DNA of 30,480 nt from an uncultured Oscillospiraceae bacterium (GCA_910588935.1 CAJUSM010000033.1:1-30480), one strand, 5' to 3'; shown: positions 1 through 8,408, numbered from the stretch's first letter. Made by a program: numbers and translations. The notes: a model not told the origin generated them from the sequence alone.

Positions 1-1979
1 AGTGCGAGGTGAACGAGTCCCTGCTTACCGGCGAGTCGGACCCGGTGGTGAAGCAGCCGGGGGACCCGCTGCTCTCGGGCAGCTTTGTGGTCAGCGGTAC
101 CTGCTCGGCCCAGGTGGAGCATGTGGGGGCGGAAAACTATGCCAACAAAATTGCCGGAGACGCCAGCTACATAAAGAAGCGGAACTCCGAGATTATGAAC
201 TCCATCGACTTTATTGTAAAGATCATCGGCTTTGCCATTCTGCCCATTGGGGGCCTGCTGTTCTGGAAACAGTACTTTGTTTTGGGCGATACCTTTCAGA
301 ACTCTGTGGTTAGCACCGCCGCCGCTATGGTGGGCATGATCCCCGAAGGCCTGGTGCTCCTTATCAGCCTGGCCTTTGCTGTCAGCGTGATTAAGCTCTC
401 CCGCCACAAGACCCTGGTACAGGATATGTACTGCGTGGAAACCCTGGCCCGGGTAGATGTGCTCTGCCTAGACAAAACCGGTACCATTACCGAGGGCACC
501 ATGCAGGTGGATGAGCTGCGCCCCTTTGCAGGCCATACAGAGGAGGAGATGAAGGAGGCTCTTACTGCTTTGGTCAACAGCCTAAGCGACAGCAACCCCA
601 CCTTTATGGCATTAAAGGAGTACCTGCCCGGGACCAGCTCTTGGCGGGCGGGAGACACGGTGCCCTTTTCCTCTGCCAGAAAATGGAGCGGGGCCTATTT
701 CCCTGGCCGGGGCAGCTATGTAATGGGCGCCGGCGAGTTTATTTTAGGCCAGGGCTTTGGGGCCATTCGGGCCCAGGTAGAGGCCTGCTCCAAAAACGGC
801 CAGCGGGTGCTGGTGCTGGCCAGGGCCCAGGACCCCTTTGGGGGCAAGGAGCTGCCTGGGGGCATTGGGACCATGGGTCTGGTGCTCATCAGCGACCGGA
901 TCCGCAAAGAGGCCCCCCGCACGCTCCGGTACTTTGCGGACCAGGGGGTGGACCTAAAGGTAATCTCCGGAGACAACGCGGTTACTGTGGCCAATATTGC
1001 CCGGAAAGCCGGGCTGGATCACGCGGACAAATATGTGGACGCCACCACCCTGAGCACAGATGAGGACATCCGCCGGGCGGTAAAGGAGTACGCGGTGTTC
1101 GGCCGGGTAACCCCCCAGCAAAAGCTGGCCTTTGTAAAGGCCCTGCGGGAAGACGGCCATACTGTGGCCATGACAGGGGACGGTGTAAACGATGTATTGG
1201 CCTTAAAAGAGGCAGACTGCTCTGTGGCTATGGCCTCTGGCAGCGACGCGGCCCGCACAGTATCCAACCTGGTGCTGCTGGATTCCAACTTTGCCTCTAT
1301 GCCCCTGGTGGTTCAGGAGGGGCGCAGGTCTATTAACAACCTGCAGCGTTCCAGTTCCCTGTTTTTGGTTAAGACCATTTTCTCTGCTTTGATCGGCGTG
1401 CTGTTTATTTTCATCAATTATACCTATCCCTTCGAGCCTATCCAGCAAACGCTGATCAGCTCCCTGACCATTGGCATTCCCTCCTTTATTCTGGCCCTGG
1501 AGCCCAATAACGACCGGCTGCAGGGAAAATTTATTGGCAATGTCATCCGCATGTGCATCCCGGCGGCGCTGACCATGACAGCCAACATTGTGGCGCTTTG
1601 TGCCCTGGCAGGCCCCTTAGACCTGAGCAGCCGGGAGACCTCTACCATGGCGGTAATTATGACTGGGATGACAGGGTTTATTATGCTGTTTAAGGTCAGC
1701 GCGCCCTTTAATACCCTGCGGGGGCTGCTGTTTTCCGGGCTGCTTTCCGCGTTTATGCTGGCGTTCCTGTTCTTTGGGTGGTTCTTTGCCCTAGAGAGCA
1801 TGACCCTGCCCATGTTGATTGCTTTAATGCCCTTGCTGCTGTTTGCCATTGTGTTTATGCTGGCAGCGCTGCATTTGGTAGACCATGTAATCGCCAATTC
1901 CCAGAGCCCGGTATACGCGGGGAAGGTGAAGCGGCGGCTGAGCAGGAAAAAGGGAAAGGCCAAGCACGGGGCTGGCTGA
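1..1979 (+). CDS. Cation-transporting P-type ATPase (HAD-IC, CtpE/Exp7-like), 5' partial
   Basis: The reading frame is open from the left edge, so the N-terminus, including the first membrane helices, lies outside the window. The visible part starts within the actuator domain, with the TGES loop (in ESLLTGESDPV) just after the edge. Next come two membrane segments with a PEGL motif (nt 342-353), typical of calcium-type and related P-type ATPases. The phosphorylation motif DKTGTIT is at nt 471-491, the hinge motif TGDGVND at nt 1173-1193, and about six C-terminal helices precede a basic tail ending at TGA 1977-1979. The GMIPEGLVLL context resembles the CtpE/Exp7 group, which has been linked to calcium uptake; the substrate here is inferred only. 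All catalytic motifs visible are intact. A GC-rich terminator follows directly. Family assignment is strong; ion specificity is uncertain. Confidence 0.93.
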   Translation, partial: CEVNESLLTGESDPVVKQPGDPLLSGSFVVSGTCSAQVEHVGAENYANKIAGDASYIKKRNSEIMNSIDFIVKIIGFAILPIGGLLFWKQYFVLGDTFQNSVVSTAAAMVGMIPEGLVLLISLAFAVSVIKLSRHKTLVQDMYCVETLARVDVLCLDKTGTITEGTMQVDELRPFAGHTEEEMKEALTALVNSLSDSNPTFMALKEYLPGTSSWRAGDTVPFSSARKWSGAYFPGRGSYVMGAGEFILGQGFGAIRAQVEACSKNGQRVLVLARAQDPFGGKELPGGIGTMGLVLISDRIRKEAPRTLRYFADQGVDLKVISGDNAVTVANIARKAGLDHADKYVDATTLSTDEDIRRAVKEYAVFGRVTPQQKLAFVKALREDGHTVAMTGDGVNDVLALKEADCSVAMASGSDAARTVSNLVLLDSNFASMPLVVQEGRRSINNLQRSSSLFLVKTIFSALIGVLFIFINYTYPFEPIQQTLISSLTIGIPSFILALEPNNDRLQGKFIGNVIRMCIPAALTMTANIVALCALAGPLDLSSRETSTMAVIMTGMTGFIMLFKVSAPFNTLRGLLFSGLLSAFMLAFLFFGWFFALESMTLPMLIALMPLLLFAIVFMLAALHLVDHVIANSQSPVYAGKVKRRLSRKKGKAKHGAG

Positions 1980-2024
1980 CAAGAGTAAAATGTTTCCACA
2001 CAGAAGGCGCCAAAGCCTTTTGGC

Positions 2025-2070
2025 GGGGCGGTTTGGGGCCATATGGGCCCCGGCTGCCCCGGCTTTTTTT
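2025..2070 (+). terminator. Rho-independent terminator after the P-type ATPase
   Basis: A nested GC-rich hairpin (outer GGGGC 2025-2029 with GCCCC 2056-2060, inner GGGGCC with GGCCCC around an ATAT loop) is followed by seven T residues at 2064-2070. It lies about 45 bases after the ATPase stop codon. Confidence 0.75.
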
Positions 2071-2128
2071 GCCCTTTTTTCGCTTTTTCTGGAAAATATG
2101 AATAATTTTTGGAAACTGCCCCTTTTTG

Positions 2129-2157
2129 TTGCCTTTTTCCCGATTTTCTTGTATAAT
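2129..2157 (+). promoter_or_regulatory. Sigma-A-type promoter for the GH25 pair
   Basis: TTGCCT at 2129-2134 and TATAAT at 2152-2157 are separated by 17 bp. The predicted start of transcription is about 70 bases upstream of the first GH25 gene. No second promoter is visible in the 33-bp gap before the next gene, so the two are probably co-transcribed. Confidence 0.7.
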
Positions 2158-2234
2158 AAAGAGGAATATGCCGGGCTTTTTCCAAAAGCGTCCCCCGCTT
2201 GCCCGGCAGCTGAATAAAGAAAGGATGAGCTGCC

Positions 2235-3116
2235 ATGGGAACAAAAAGGAATATTTTCTTGGCCGTTACGGCCCTTTTGGTGGCAGTAATAGTGGGGGTT
2301 TCCGCGGTTACCCTTGCCCAGGGGCCCCGCACCAGCTCGGTGGAGATGATCAGCCGGACAGGCTCCCAGGCGGAGGTGAACGACTATTACGACGGCAACA
2401 CCACCATCCCCTACTATGACATTGCCCTGAATTCCTATTCCCTAGACGATTTTGTGGAGGAAAACAGCGTGGTGGAGTACACTGGCGCCGACTCTTATGT
2501 AGGCGTTAGCGTAAACGAAAAAAAAGGCGATATCGACTGGGTACAGGTGAAGAACAGCGGCGTGGACTTTGCCATGATCCGGGTGGGCCTGCGGGAAAAA
2601 ATGAAGGGCCGCATTAAGGCTGACGCCAATTTTGTCCAGAACATTACCGGCGCCACCGAGGCCGGGCTGCAGGTGGGGGTTTATTTCTACTCTAAGGCCG
2701 CTACCGACGCCGAAGCCGACGAGGAGGCAAAGTATGTGCTGGAGCAGATTCGGGAGTACTCTGTAAAGTATCCCATTGCCTTTTACTGGGAGTACGACCT
2801 AAAGGAGGACGGCAGCCAGGACGAGCGTTCCCGGGTGGTGGGCTGCAACGGCGAGCAGGTAACAGGCTTTATCAACACCTTTTGCGGCAAAATGAAAACC
2901 GCTGGGTACGACACCTGCTACTATGCCACCAAAACAATGGCTTACAACCGGCTGAACCTTTCCCGGCTGACCAACTATGACCTGTGGTATGCCGAGTATA
3001 GGCCCAAGCCTAGCTTTTACTACGACTTTAAGATGTGGCAGTATACGGAAACCGGCACAGTGCCGGGTATCTCCCAGGAGGTGCCGATTAATATCGCCTT
3101 GAAAAAGTACGCGTAA
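2235..3116 (+). CDS. GH25-fold membrane-anchored protein, probable catalytically dead paralogue
   Basis: A 293-residue protein with an N-terminal membrane anchor (about residues 6-28), a short linker and a C-terminal GH25 (Chalaropsis-type lysozyme) domain from about residue 88. ATG 2235 follows an AAAGGATGAG ribosome site. The GH25 fold is recognisable from KGDIDW, GVDFAMIRVG, GLQVGVYFYS and the terminal WQY motif. However, the residues that act in catalysis are changed: the Asp of the GIDVS motif is Ser92 (GVSVN), the Asp of DWE is Tyr184 (FYWE), the Asp of WYADY is Glu254, and the C-terminal GID is GIS. Only Glu186 remains. The frame is intact with no stops, so this is a maintained divergent protein rather than an obvious pseudogene. 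A binding or scaffolding role on peptidoglycan is inference. The downstream neighbour is a paralogue with an intact site. Confidence 0.85.
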   Translation: MGTKRNIFLAVTALLVAVIVGVSAVTLAQGPRTSSVEMISRTGSQAEVNDYYDGNTTIPYYDIALNSYSLDDFVEENSVVEYTGADSYVGVSVNEKKGDIDWVQVKNSGVDFAMIRVGLREKMKGRIKADANFVQNITGATEAGLQVGVYFYSKAATDAEADEEAKYVLEQIREYSVKYPIAFYWEYDLKEDGSQDERSRVVGCNGEQVTGFINTFCGKMKTAGYDTCYYATKTMAYNRLNLSRLTNYDLWYAEYRPKPSFYYDFKMWQYTETGTVPGISQEVPINIALKKYA

Positions 3117-3149
3117 CATATTCCTGCCATGTAAATTACGGAGGACCCA

Positions 3150-4064
3150 ATGAGAGGAATGGACAAAAGACAGATCAGGCTCTTGGCGCTGGCCTGCGCG
3201 GCGGTGGCGGTGGTTGTGGTAATTATTACCCTCATTATTGTGTTCGCCACAGGAGACCATGAGGACCCTCAGGAGGCGGAGCCCAGCGCCAGCAGCCAGA
3301 CTATCCCCGAGGGGATGAAGCTGATTGACGACATATACAATGGGGAGATGATCGTGCCGGACTTTGATATTCCGGACAACAAGCTGGACCCCAAAGGCTT
3401 TGCTTCCGAGGAAAATGGCATAATCCGCTACAAAGAGGCCAGCCTTGGCATTGATGTTTCAGAGTTTCAGGGCGAGGTGGACTGGTACGCGGTAAAAGCC
3501 GCGGGGGTAGACTTTGCCATTATCCGCTGTGGCTACCGGGGCATGACCCAGGGGCTGCTTACCCCGGATAAGCATTTTGAACGGAACCTTACCGAGGCCA
3601 AAAACGCCGGGCTGAAACGGGGAGTGTACTTTTTCTCCCAGGCGGTAACAGCGGTGGAGGCAGAGGCGGAGGCCGACTTTGTGATTGAGCAGCTGGCCGG
3701 GGAGGGGCTGGAGTACCCCATTGTGTTCGACTGGGAGGATCCGGTGCCCAGCGAAGAGCTGCCGGCAGATACCCTGCGGGCCCTGGACTGCTCGGGAGAG
3801 ACGGTGACAGAGTGTGCCCAGGCCTTTTGCGAGCGGGTGAAAAAGGCGGGCTACATTCCCTGTGTGTACTTTAATAAACACCAGGCCTACAATTTTTACG
3901 ACCTGGAAAAGCTAAAGGATTATGATTTCTGGTATGCGGACTATAATCCTGTGCCGGCCCTTTGCTACCAGTTCCGCACCTGGCAGTACAGCGACCAAGG
4001 CGCCATACCGGGTATAGACGTGACAGTGGACTTGGACCTGTGCTTTCAGCCTTACGGGGAATAA
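3150..4064 (+). CDS. GH25 family muramidase (lysozyme), membrane-anchored
   Basis: A 304-residue protein predicted to hydrolyse the beta-1,4 bond of peptidoglycan outside the membrane. It has a basic N-terminus, one membrane segment (about residues 11-31), an acidic/Ser linker, and a GH25 domain from about residue 98 to the end. The active-site pattern is complete: GIDVSEFQGEVDW (Asp102), FDWE (Asp194, Glu196) and WYADY (Asp264). GGAGGA at 3140-3145 sets the ATG at 3150. It lies 33 bp after the paralogous gene and shares its anchor, its linker (YNGEMIVPDFDI compared with YDGNTTIPYYDI) and its domain, so the pair arose by tandem duplication. A convergent hairpin terminator follows 25 bases after the stop. 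The role could be cell-wall turnover or release of daughter cells; no phage context is present. Confidence 0.93.
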   Translation: MRGMDKRQIRLLALACAAVAVVVVIITLIIVFATGDHEDPQEAEPSASSQTIPEGMKLIDDIYNGEMIVPDFDIPDNKLDPKGFASEENGIIRYKEASLGIDVSEFQGEVDWYAVKAAGVDFAIIRCGYRGMTQGLLTPDKHFERNLTEAKNAGLKRGVYFFSQAVTAVEAEAEADFVIEQLAGEGLEYPIVFDWEDPVPSEELPADTLRALDCSGETVTECAQAFCERVKKAGYIPCVYFNKHQAYNFYDLEKLKDYDFWYADYNPVPALCYQFRTWQYSDQGAIPGIDVTVDLDLCFQPYGE

Positions 4065-4089
4065 AGGGACCCAGGACCATACATGCAAA

Positions 4090-4118
4090 AAGACGGCCTC
4101 CGAAAAGGGGGCCGTCTT
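4090..4118 (-). terminator. Shared terminator between GH25 and the spoIIP unit
   Basis: AAGACGGCC (4090-4098) pairs with GGCCGTCTT (4110-4118). Read on the minus strand the stem is followed by TTTTTGC, the better T-run, so it mainly ends the minus-strand unit. It can also stop the GH25 transcript, although the T-run on that side is poor. Confidence 0.75.
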
Positions 4119-4442
4119 CTATCTTCTCACCTGGCAGCTTTTATACTGCCTGCGGTGGGGTGGCGGGGTGTATACCGGGGAGTGGACCATCTTTTCTGGA
4201 ATTTGCCCGCCAGACTCTGCCCGGATCAGCCTGCGCCGGGGCTTTGGCCTGCCGCTGGCCCAAACCGTTAGGGCCACGCCTAAAAAGCCTGCCGCCACCA
4301 GGCCCCAGGCCAGAGCGCCTACCGCCCGCACGCCTAAGGGGCCGCCGGTGGTGGGAATGGCGGCCTGGGCGCCCATAGGCGGCAGGGTAAGGAACGCCCC
4401 GGCCAGCAGGGCGACCCAGAATCGGGATATGTTTTGGAACAA
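4119..4442 (-). CDS. Small secreted/membrane protein of unknown function (TTG start)
   Basis: A 107-residue protein I do not recognise. An N-terminal signal-like segment (about residues 8-27, ending GAQAA) is followed by a second hydrophobic helix (about 38-61) and a basic Pro/Arg-rich tail. The start is TTG at 4442: AAGGAGGG on the minus strand (4449-4456) sits 6 bases upstream, which is strong support for translation. Its stop abuts the shared terminator, so it is the last gene of the spoIIP-side unit. It could be a two-helix membrane protein or a processed secreted peptide with one anchor. The topology is seen in the sequence; any sporulation role is inferred only from its place behind spoIIP. 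Confidence 0.65.
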   Translation of the reverse strand: MFQNISRFWVALLAGAFLTLPPMGAQAAIPTTGGPLGVRAVGALAWGLVAAGFLGVALTVWASGRPKPRRRLIRAESGGQIPEKMVHSPVYTPPPHRRQYKSCQVRR

Positions 4443-4571
4443 ATTGAGCCCTCCTTACAAGAATTGAGTTTGCGAAAAAAGGGTAAAATACAGAGGCGGA
4501 AGCGCTGCGCGGCCATGCCAGAGGTCATACGGCAATTTGGAAAAAGCCGGCAGCTGTTCCAAAAGCTCTGG

Positions 4572-4835
4572 TCATCCATGGGGCAGGCAGCTGAAATCGC
4601 AAAGGAAGTTCCAGAACTTGTCCAGGGGGGTAATATCCCAGCTCTCCTCCCGGCCAAAGGCCTTTACAGTGAGCTGGGTACGGCTGGGGAGCCGGTCCAG
4701 CTGGGCCAAAGGGGTGGTGTCGCCAAAGCTGAGCTTGCGGCCCTGGTAATCTACAGCCAAAAGCCCGGCGGTGGTGAGAAAAACAAACATGCCAATGCCA
4801 AGGCCGAACCAAAAGGGACGGGTATCTTTTTTCAT
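4572..4835 (-). CDS. Small single-pass membrane protein of unknown function
   Basis: An 87-residue protein with a charged N-terminus (MKKDTRP), one membrane helix (about residues 8-29) and a soluble C-terminal part of about 55 residues with LSFGDTTPL and FGREESWDIT, ending in CDFSCLPHG. AGAAAGGA upstream supports ATG 4835. No known domain is recognised. It lies between spoIIP and the TTG-start small protein on the same strand, 132 bp from spoIIP and 129 bp from the next gene, so an operon is possible but the spacing is loose. The codon pattern and ribosome site argue for a real gene. Confidence 0.65.
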   Translation of the reverse strand: MKKDTRPFWFGLGIGMFVFLTTAGLLAVDYQGRKLSFGDTTPLAQLDRLPSRTQLTVKAFGREESWDITPLDKFWNFLCDFSCLPHG

Positions 4836-4967
4836 TTTTGAGATTTCCTTTCTGAAAGGCGCTGGGAGCAGCCCTTGGGGTACGGCGCTTTTGGCATACC
4901 GGGCCTGTGGGCTTTCCCCGAAACCCTCCTGCTTTTCTTGGCTTTAGTTTTCCGCAAAAACCCCTGG

Positions 4968-6032
4968 TTATTCCAAGCCCTTTAGGGTTTCTGCAAGAAT
5001 TTCTCCCAGCAGCTGGCCAGTATACCTGGCCTCGCCGGCTGTGTTTACCTCTGTGCCCACCTCAATTAGCATAGAGCCATGGGTGGCGTTCATATTGTAC
5101 TTGCTGTTGGAAAAGTTCAGCGGCCGCATAAGCCCGGGGTACAGCTCTTGGGCCTTTTGCTGAACCCTTAAAATCAGCTGCAGATTGTATTCCCAGTCTG
5201 GAAAATCCCCCCAGCTGCCGTCGGCGTCGCACCCGGCAATAATCATGGCCTGGGCTGCTTTTCGTCCCTCAATTTGGGCGGTGGGCTTGTATTTAATCCC
5301 TTCCTCTGTGGTCATGGAATCCCGGTGCAGGTCAATGGTAACCTGAATACCCGGGTGTTTTTCCAAATTGCTTTGGATTACCTCCCAGGACCGGGAATAA
5401 GAGCCGTTATAGGCAGAGTCGTTTACGGTTTTGTCGTGTACCACCCCAATTCCTCTGGACTCCAGGGCTTTTGCCAGCTCTTCGCCAGCGGCCACCACGC
5501 TAAGGTCCTGGTTTTGGGTGCGGGTTTCCATATCGGTGTAATAAAACCCTGGGGCAGACTGAGAATAGGCTTCTGAGGTGTGGGTATGGTAGATCAGTAC
5601 CTCTACCGAGCCATCGGCCTTTATGTGTACATCTGGCTCTTGGCCCAGGGCGGCCTCCAGGTCGGTGCCAGAGCCGGTGGAATCCCGAACAAAAAAATTG
5701 CCTACCTGGGTTCCCCCGTCCAGCTGGAGCTCCTGCACCTCCTTCCAGGCGCGGTTGGGGTCAGGGCTTGCCTCTAGGTCTGGGAGCAAGTCGCTGTGAA
5801 TGGGCACAATGCCGTCGTCAGGAAGGCCCAGCATGGTTTGAGAGGAGCTAAGACCGTCCTCAGACCACACAGGGGCGCTTTGGGGAGAGGGGCTGGGAGA
5901 GGGGGCGGAGGGAGGCAGGGAGCCGGTAAGGGATTTGGCCCAGCTGTCCAGCTTTTCTGCCGCGCACCAAACACAGAGGATAAGCGAGAGAAGAATGGCC
6001 AGGTTTTTTACAAGACGGGAGAGATGGCGCAT
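4968..6032 (-). CDS. spoIIP: Stage II sporulation protein P (SpoIIP)
   Basis: A 354-residue protein with an N-terminal membrane anchor (about residues 9-25), a long Pro/Ser-rich linker and a C-terminal SpoIIP domain from about residue 140. In the family this enzyme cleaves both the glycan strands and the peptide cross-links of septal peptidoglycan, acting with SpoIID and SpoIIM during engulfment of the forespore. Conserved motifs visible are YHTHTSE (residues 148-154), DLHRDS (234-239), a YNMNATHGS stretch and IEVGTE (323-328). Length and order fit the family. The start is ATG 6032 with AAAGG upstream. No gpr gene is adjacent in the window. Presence of this gene is the main evidence that the organism forms endospores. 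No convincing sigma-E promoter was found in the upstream 280 bases. Confidence 0.93.
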   Translation of the reverse strand: MRHLSRLVKNLAILLSLILCVWCAAEKLDSWAKSLTGSLPPSAPSPSPSPQSAPVWSEDGLSSSQTMLGLPDDGIVPIHSDLLPDLEASPDPNRAWKEVQELQLDGGTQVGNFFVRDSTGSGTDLEAALGQEPDVHIKADGSVEVLIYHTHTSEAYSQSAPGFYYTDMETRTQNQDLSVVAAGEELAKALESRGIGVVHDKTVNDSAYNGSYSRSWEVIQSNLEKHPGIQVTIDLHRDSMTTEEGIKYKPTAQIEGRKAAQAMIIAGCDADGSWGDFPDWEYNLQLILRVQQKAQELYPGLMRPLNFSNSKYNMNATHGSMLIEVGTEVNTAGEARYTGQLLGEILAETLKGLE

Positions 6033-6170
6033 GGGGAATCACGACCTTTCAGGAAAAGGATTGGGTGGGGAAAGGAGAAAAAGGAATGGGGGCTTTTGGC
6101 TATAGAAGGGCGGCTTGGGCGCTGTTTTTCTCTACTGGCGGCAAAATACAAACGGCCATGCGGGCGTATG

Positions 6171-6194
6171 AGAAAGGGGATGCACCCCCTTTCT
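6171..6194. other. Hairpin in the divergent spoIIP / citrate synthase gap
   Basis: AGAAAGGGG (6171-6179) pairs perfectly with CCCCTTTCT (6186-6194) around a 6-base loop. Neither side has a T-run, so it is not a classic terminator. It lies about 140 bases upstream of spoIIP and 42 bases upstream of the -35 of the citrate synthase promoter, so it may be a protein site or an RNA structure of the spoIIP leader. Nothing else is evident in 6033-6235. Confidence 0.35.
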
Positions 6195-6235
6195 CCCGTA
6201 GTTCCCCGTAAAGAAAAATGTTTACAATTTCCCCC

Positions 6236-6264
6236 TTGCGCGCCAACCTGGTTTTTAGTATAAT
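6236..6264 (+). promoter_or_regulatory. Promoter of citrate synthase
   Basis: TTGCGC (6236-6241), a 17-bp spacer and TATAAT (6259-6264). An AAAAGGAG ribosome site at 6299-6306 follows and decides the ATG at 6317. Confidence 0.75.
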
Positions 6265-6316
6265 GAGAAATAACTTTATCGAAACAAAGTGACTGTGGAA
6301 AAGGAGATTACTACTT

Positions 6317-7663
6317 ATGTCCATATACTCAGAAATTAGGCCAGAGGTTCGCCGCCTGGCCCAGCAGTGCGTAGAGACTAGCCGGATTGACCCAGAGCTC
6401 TACGCCAAATACGATGTGAAGCGGGGCCTGCGGGACCTGAACGGCAAGGGCGTGCTTACCGGCCTTACCAATATCTCTGAAATTGTCTCTAGCAAGCAGG
6501 TGGACGGCAAAAGCGTGCCCTGTGAAGGAAAGCTGTATTTTCGGGGCTACGATGTAGAGGAGCTGATCCGCTGCCAGCCAAAAGACGACAATTTTGGCTA
6601 CGAGCGCATTGCCTACCTGCTGCTTTTTGGCAGCTTGCCCCAGGAAAGCCAGCTAAAGGAGTTTTGCGGGCTGCTCTCTTTTTACCGCACCCTGCCTACC
6701 AGCTTTGTCCGGGATATTATTATGAAAGCCCCCAGCAGTGATATGATGAATACTTTGGCCAGAAGCGTGCTTACCCTATATTCTTATGACGAAGAGGCCG
6801 AGGATATTTCCGTTCCCAATGTGCTCCGCCAGTGTATCCAGCTTATCGCCCTGTTTCCCCTGCTTTCGGTGTATGGCTACCAGGCTTACCGCCATTATCA
6901 CGACGGCCAAAGCCTGTTTATCCACCAGCCGGACCCAGAGCTTTCCACAGCGGAAAACATTCTGCGCATCCTCCGGCCAGACTGCCAGTATACAGGGCTG
7001 GAGGCCAAGGTGCTGGATATTGCCCTGATTCTTCACGCGGACCATGGCGGCGGCAACAACTCTACCTTTACCACCCATGTGGTCACCTCCTCTGGCACCG
7101 ATACCTATTCTGCCATTGCGGCGGCCCTGGGCTCCCTAAAGGGGCCAAAGCACGGCGGCGCGAATATTAAGGTAGTGCAGATGTTTGAGGACATTAAGGC
7201 CCATGTAAAGGACTGGAACGACGATGAGGAGATTAGCGCCTACCTGGTAAAGCTGCTGCATAAAGAGGCCTTTGACCGCTCTGGCCTGATCTACGGTATG
7301 GGGCATGCTGTATACTCTATCTCTGATCCCCGTGCCAAAACCATGGCTCGGTTTGTAGAGGGGCTTTCCAAGGAAAAGGGCCGCACCGCGGAATTTCAGC
7401 TGTATGGCAATGTAGAGCGGCTGGCGGTGCAGGCAATTACAAAGGACAGGAAGATCTATAAAGGCGTTTCCGCCAATGTGGACTTTTACAGCGGTTTTAT
7501 TTACAGCATGCTTGACCTGCCTATGGAGCTGTACACCCCTATTTTCGCTATCTCCAGAATTGCGGGCTGGAGCGCCCACCGGATTGAGGAGCTGGTAGGG
7601 GCCGGGAAGATCATTCGGCCTACCTACAAGGCGGTACAGCCCCAGCGGCCGGTGCTGGAGTAA
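6317..7663 (+). CDS. gltA: Citrate synthase
   Basis: A 448-residue citrate/2-methylcitrate synthase family enzyme, which condenses acetyl-CoA with oxaloacetate to give citrate. The active-site histidines are visible in LHADHGGGN (His240) and YGMGHAVYS (His330), followed by the SDPRA stretch. GSLKGPKHGGAN lies between them. The N-terminal extension of about 60 residues with ELYAKYDVKRGLRD is usual for the longer type found in Clostridia. In anaerobes this enzyme usually feeds the oxidative branch to 2-oxoglutarate and glutamate; no aconitase or isocitrate dehydrogenase gene is nearby. The gene has its own promoter. The DUF2461 gene starts 21 bases after the stop and may be co-transcribed. Confidence 0.95.
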   Translation: MSIYSEIRPEVRRLAQQCVETSRIDPELYAKYDVKRGLRDLNGKGVLTGLTNISEIVSSKQVDGKSVPCEGKLYFRGYDVEELIRCQPKDDNFGYERIAYLLLFGSLPQESQLKEFCGLLSFYRTLPTSFVRDIIMKAPSSDMMNTLARSVLTLYSYDEEAEDISVPNVLRQCIQLIALFPLLSVYGYQAYRHYHDGQSLFIHQPDPELSTAENILRILRPDCQYTGLEAKVLDIALILHADHGGGNNSTFTTHVVTSSGTDTYSAIAAALGSLKGPKHGGANIKVVQMFEDIKAHVKDWNDDEEISAYLVKLLHKEAFDRSGLIYGMGHAVYSISDPRAKTMARFVEGLSKEKGRTAEFQLYGNVERLAVQAITKDRKIYKGVSANVDFYSGFIYSMLDLPMELYTPIFAISRIAGWSAHRIEELVGAGKIIRPTYKAVQPQRPVLE

Positions 7664-7684
7664 ACCGGGAAAGGACAGAGGAAA

Positions 7685-8371
7685 ATGCCTTTAACGGAAC
7701 AAGGGATAGACTTTCTTTGGGAGCTTTCCCTAAACAATGAGCGCCCCTGGTTCCAGGCCCACCGGGAGGAATACCGGCGGCTGGTAGAGGCTCCTTTTAA
7801 AGAGCTGGCCGAGGCGGTAAGGGCGAGGTTGGACCAGCGCTGGCCAGAGGAGAGCCTGAGCCTGCGTGTGTCCAGAATTTACCGGGACGCTAGGCGGCTT
7901 TTTGGCCGGGGGCCCTACCATGACCACCTGTGGTTTTCCCTGCAGCGCCAGGGAGCAGAGCGCCAGGGCCCTATGCTCTGGTTTGAGTTTGGGGTAGAGG
8001 GAAGCAGCCATGGGGCGGGCTTTTGGAACTGTACCGCCAGGCAGGCGGAGCTGTACAGGGCCAATATAGACCGGGACCCAGAAGGCTTTGCGGCCCTGGT
8101 GCTGGGAATTCCAGACCGGGAGAAAAGCCGGCTGTGGGGGGAGGAATACAAGCGCCCCAAGGGAGACAGGGGAGAGCTGCTGAACCCTTGGTACAACCGG
8201 AAGGAACCTAGCGTGGGGTATGAGAACTATTTTGGCCAGGGCTTGTTCGCACAGGACCTGCCGGAGCGGTTGGCAGAATCCTTTGGGGGCCTAATGCCTA
8301 TGTACCGGTTTTTTCGAAAGATATATGAGGAGAGCCTGAAAGAAAATTCCAATTTTATGAATAAATTGTGA
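7685..8371 (+). CDS. DUF2461 family protein
   Basis: A 228-residue soluble protein of the DUF2461/TIGR02453 family, whose biochemical role is not established. Recognisable family features are the N-terminal FLWELSLNNERPWFQAHREEY and the central RIYRDARRLFGRGPYHDHLWF block, where family members carry a conserved Arg and the KxPYxxH-like patch. The ATG at 7685 follows AGAGGAAA. It lies 21 bp behind citrate synthase with no promoter or terminator between, so the two probably share a transcript. Length fits the family. No membrane segment or signal peptide is seen. Confidence 0.85.
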   Translation: MPLTEQGIDFLWELSLNNERPWFQAHREEYRRLVEAPFKELAEAVRARLDQRWPEESLSLRVSRIYRDARRLFGRGPYHDHLWFSLQRQGAERQGPMLWFEFGVEGSSHGAGFWNCTARQAELYRANIDRDPEGFAALVLGIPDREKSRLWGEEYKRPKGDRGELLNPWYNRKEPSVGYENYFGQGLFAQDLPERLAESFGGLMPMYRFFRKIYEESLKENSNFMNKL

Positions 8372-8379
8372 CAAAATAG

Positions 8380-8408
8380 TTGCTTTTTTTTGAAGAAACG
8401 TTTATACT
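8380..8408 (+). promoter_or_regulatory. Promoter of the purine permease
   Basis: TTGCTT (8380-8385), a 17-bp spacer and TATACT (8403-8408). The remaining leader is only about 65 bases, too short for a complete purine riboswitch with an expression platform. Confidence 0.65.

Noticed and set aside
1424..2332. Long minus-strand open frame (302 codons) under the P-type ATPase
   Set aside because: It is antisense to intact ATPase motifs and crosses the terminator and the GH25 promoter; no ribosome site.
3020..3260. Minus-strand frames over the junction of the two GH25 genes
   Set aside because: Antisense to the GH25 membrane anchor; no independent signals.
4434..4841. Plus-strand open frame over the small membrane protein genes
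   Set aside because: The minus-strand genes have better ribosome sites and membrane-protein patterns; this one has no promoter or ribosome site.
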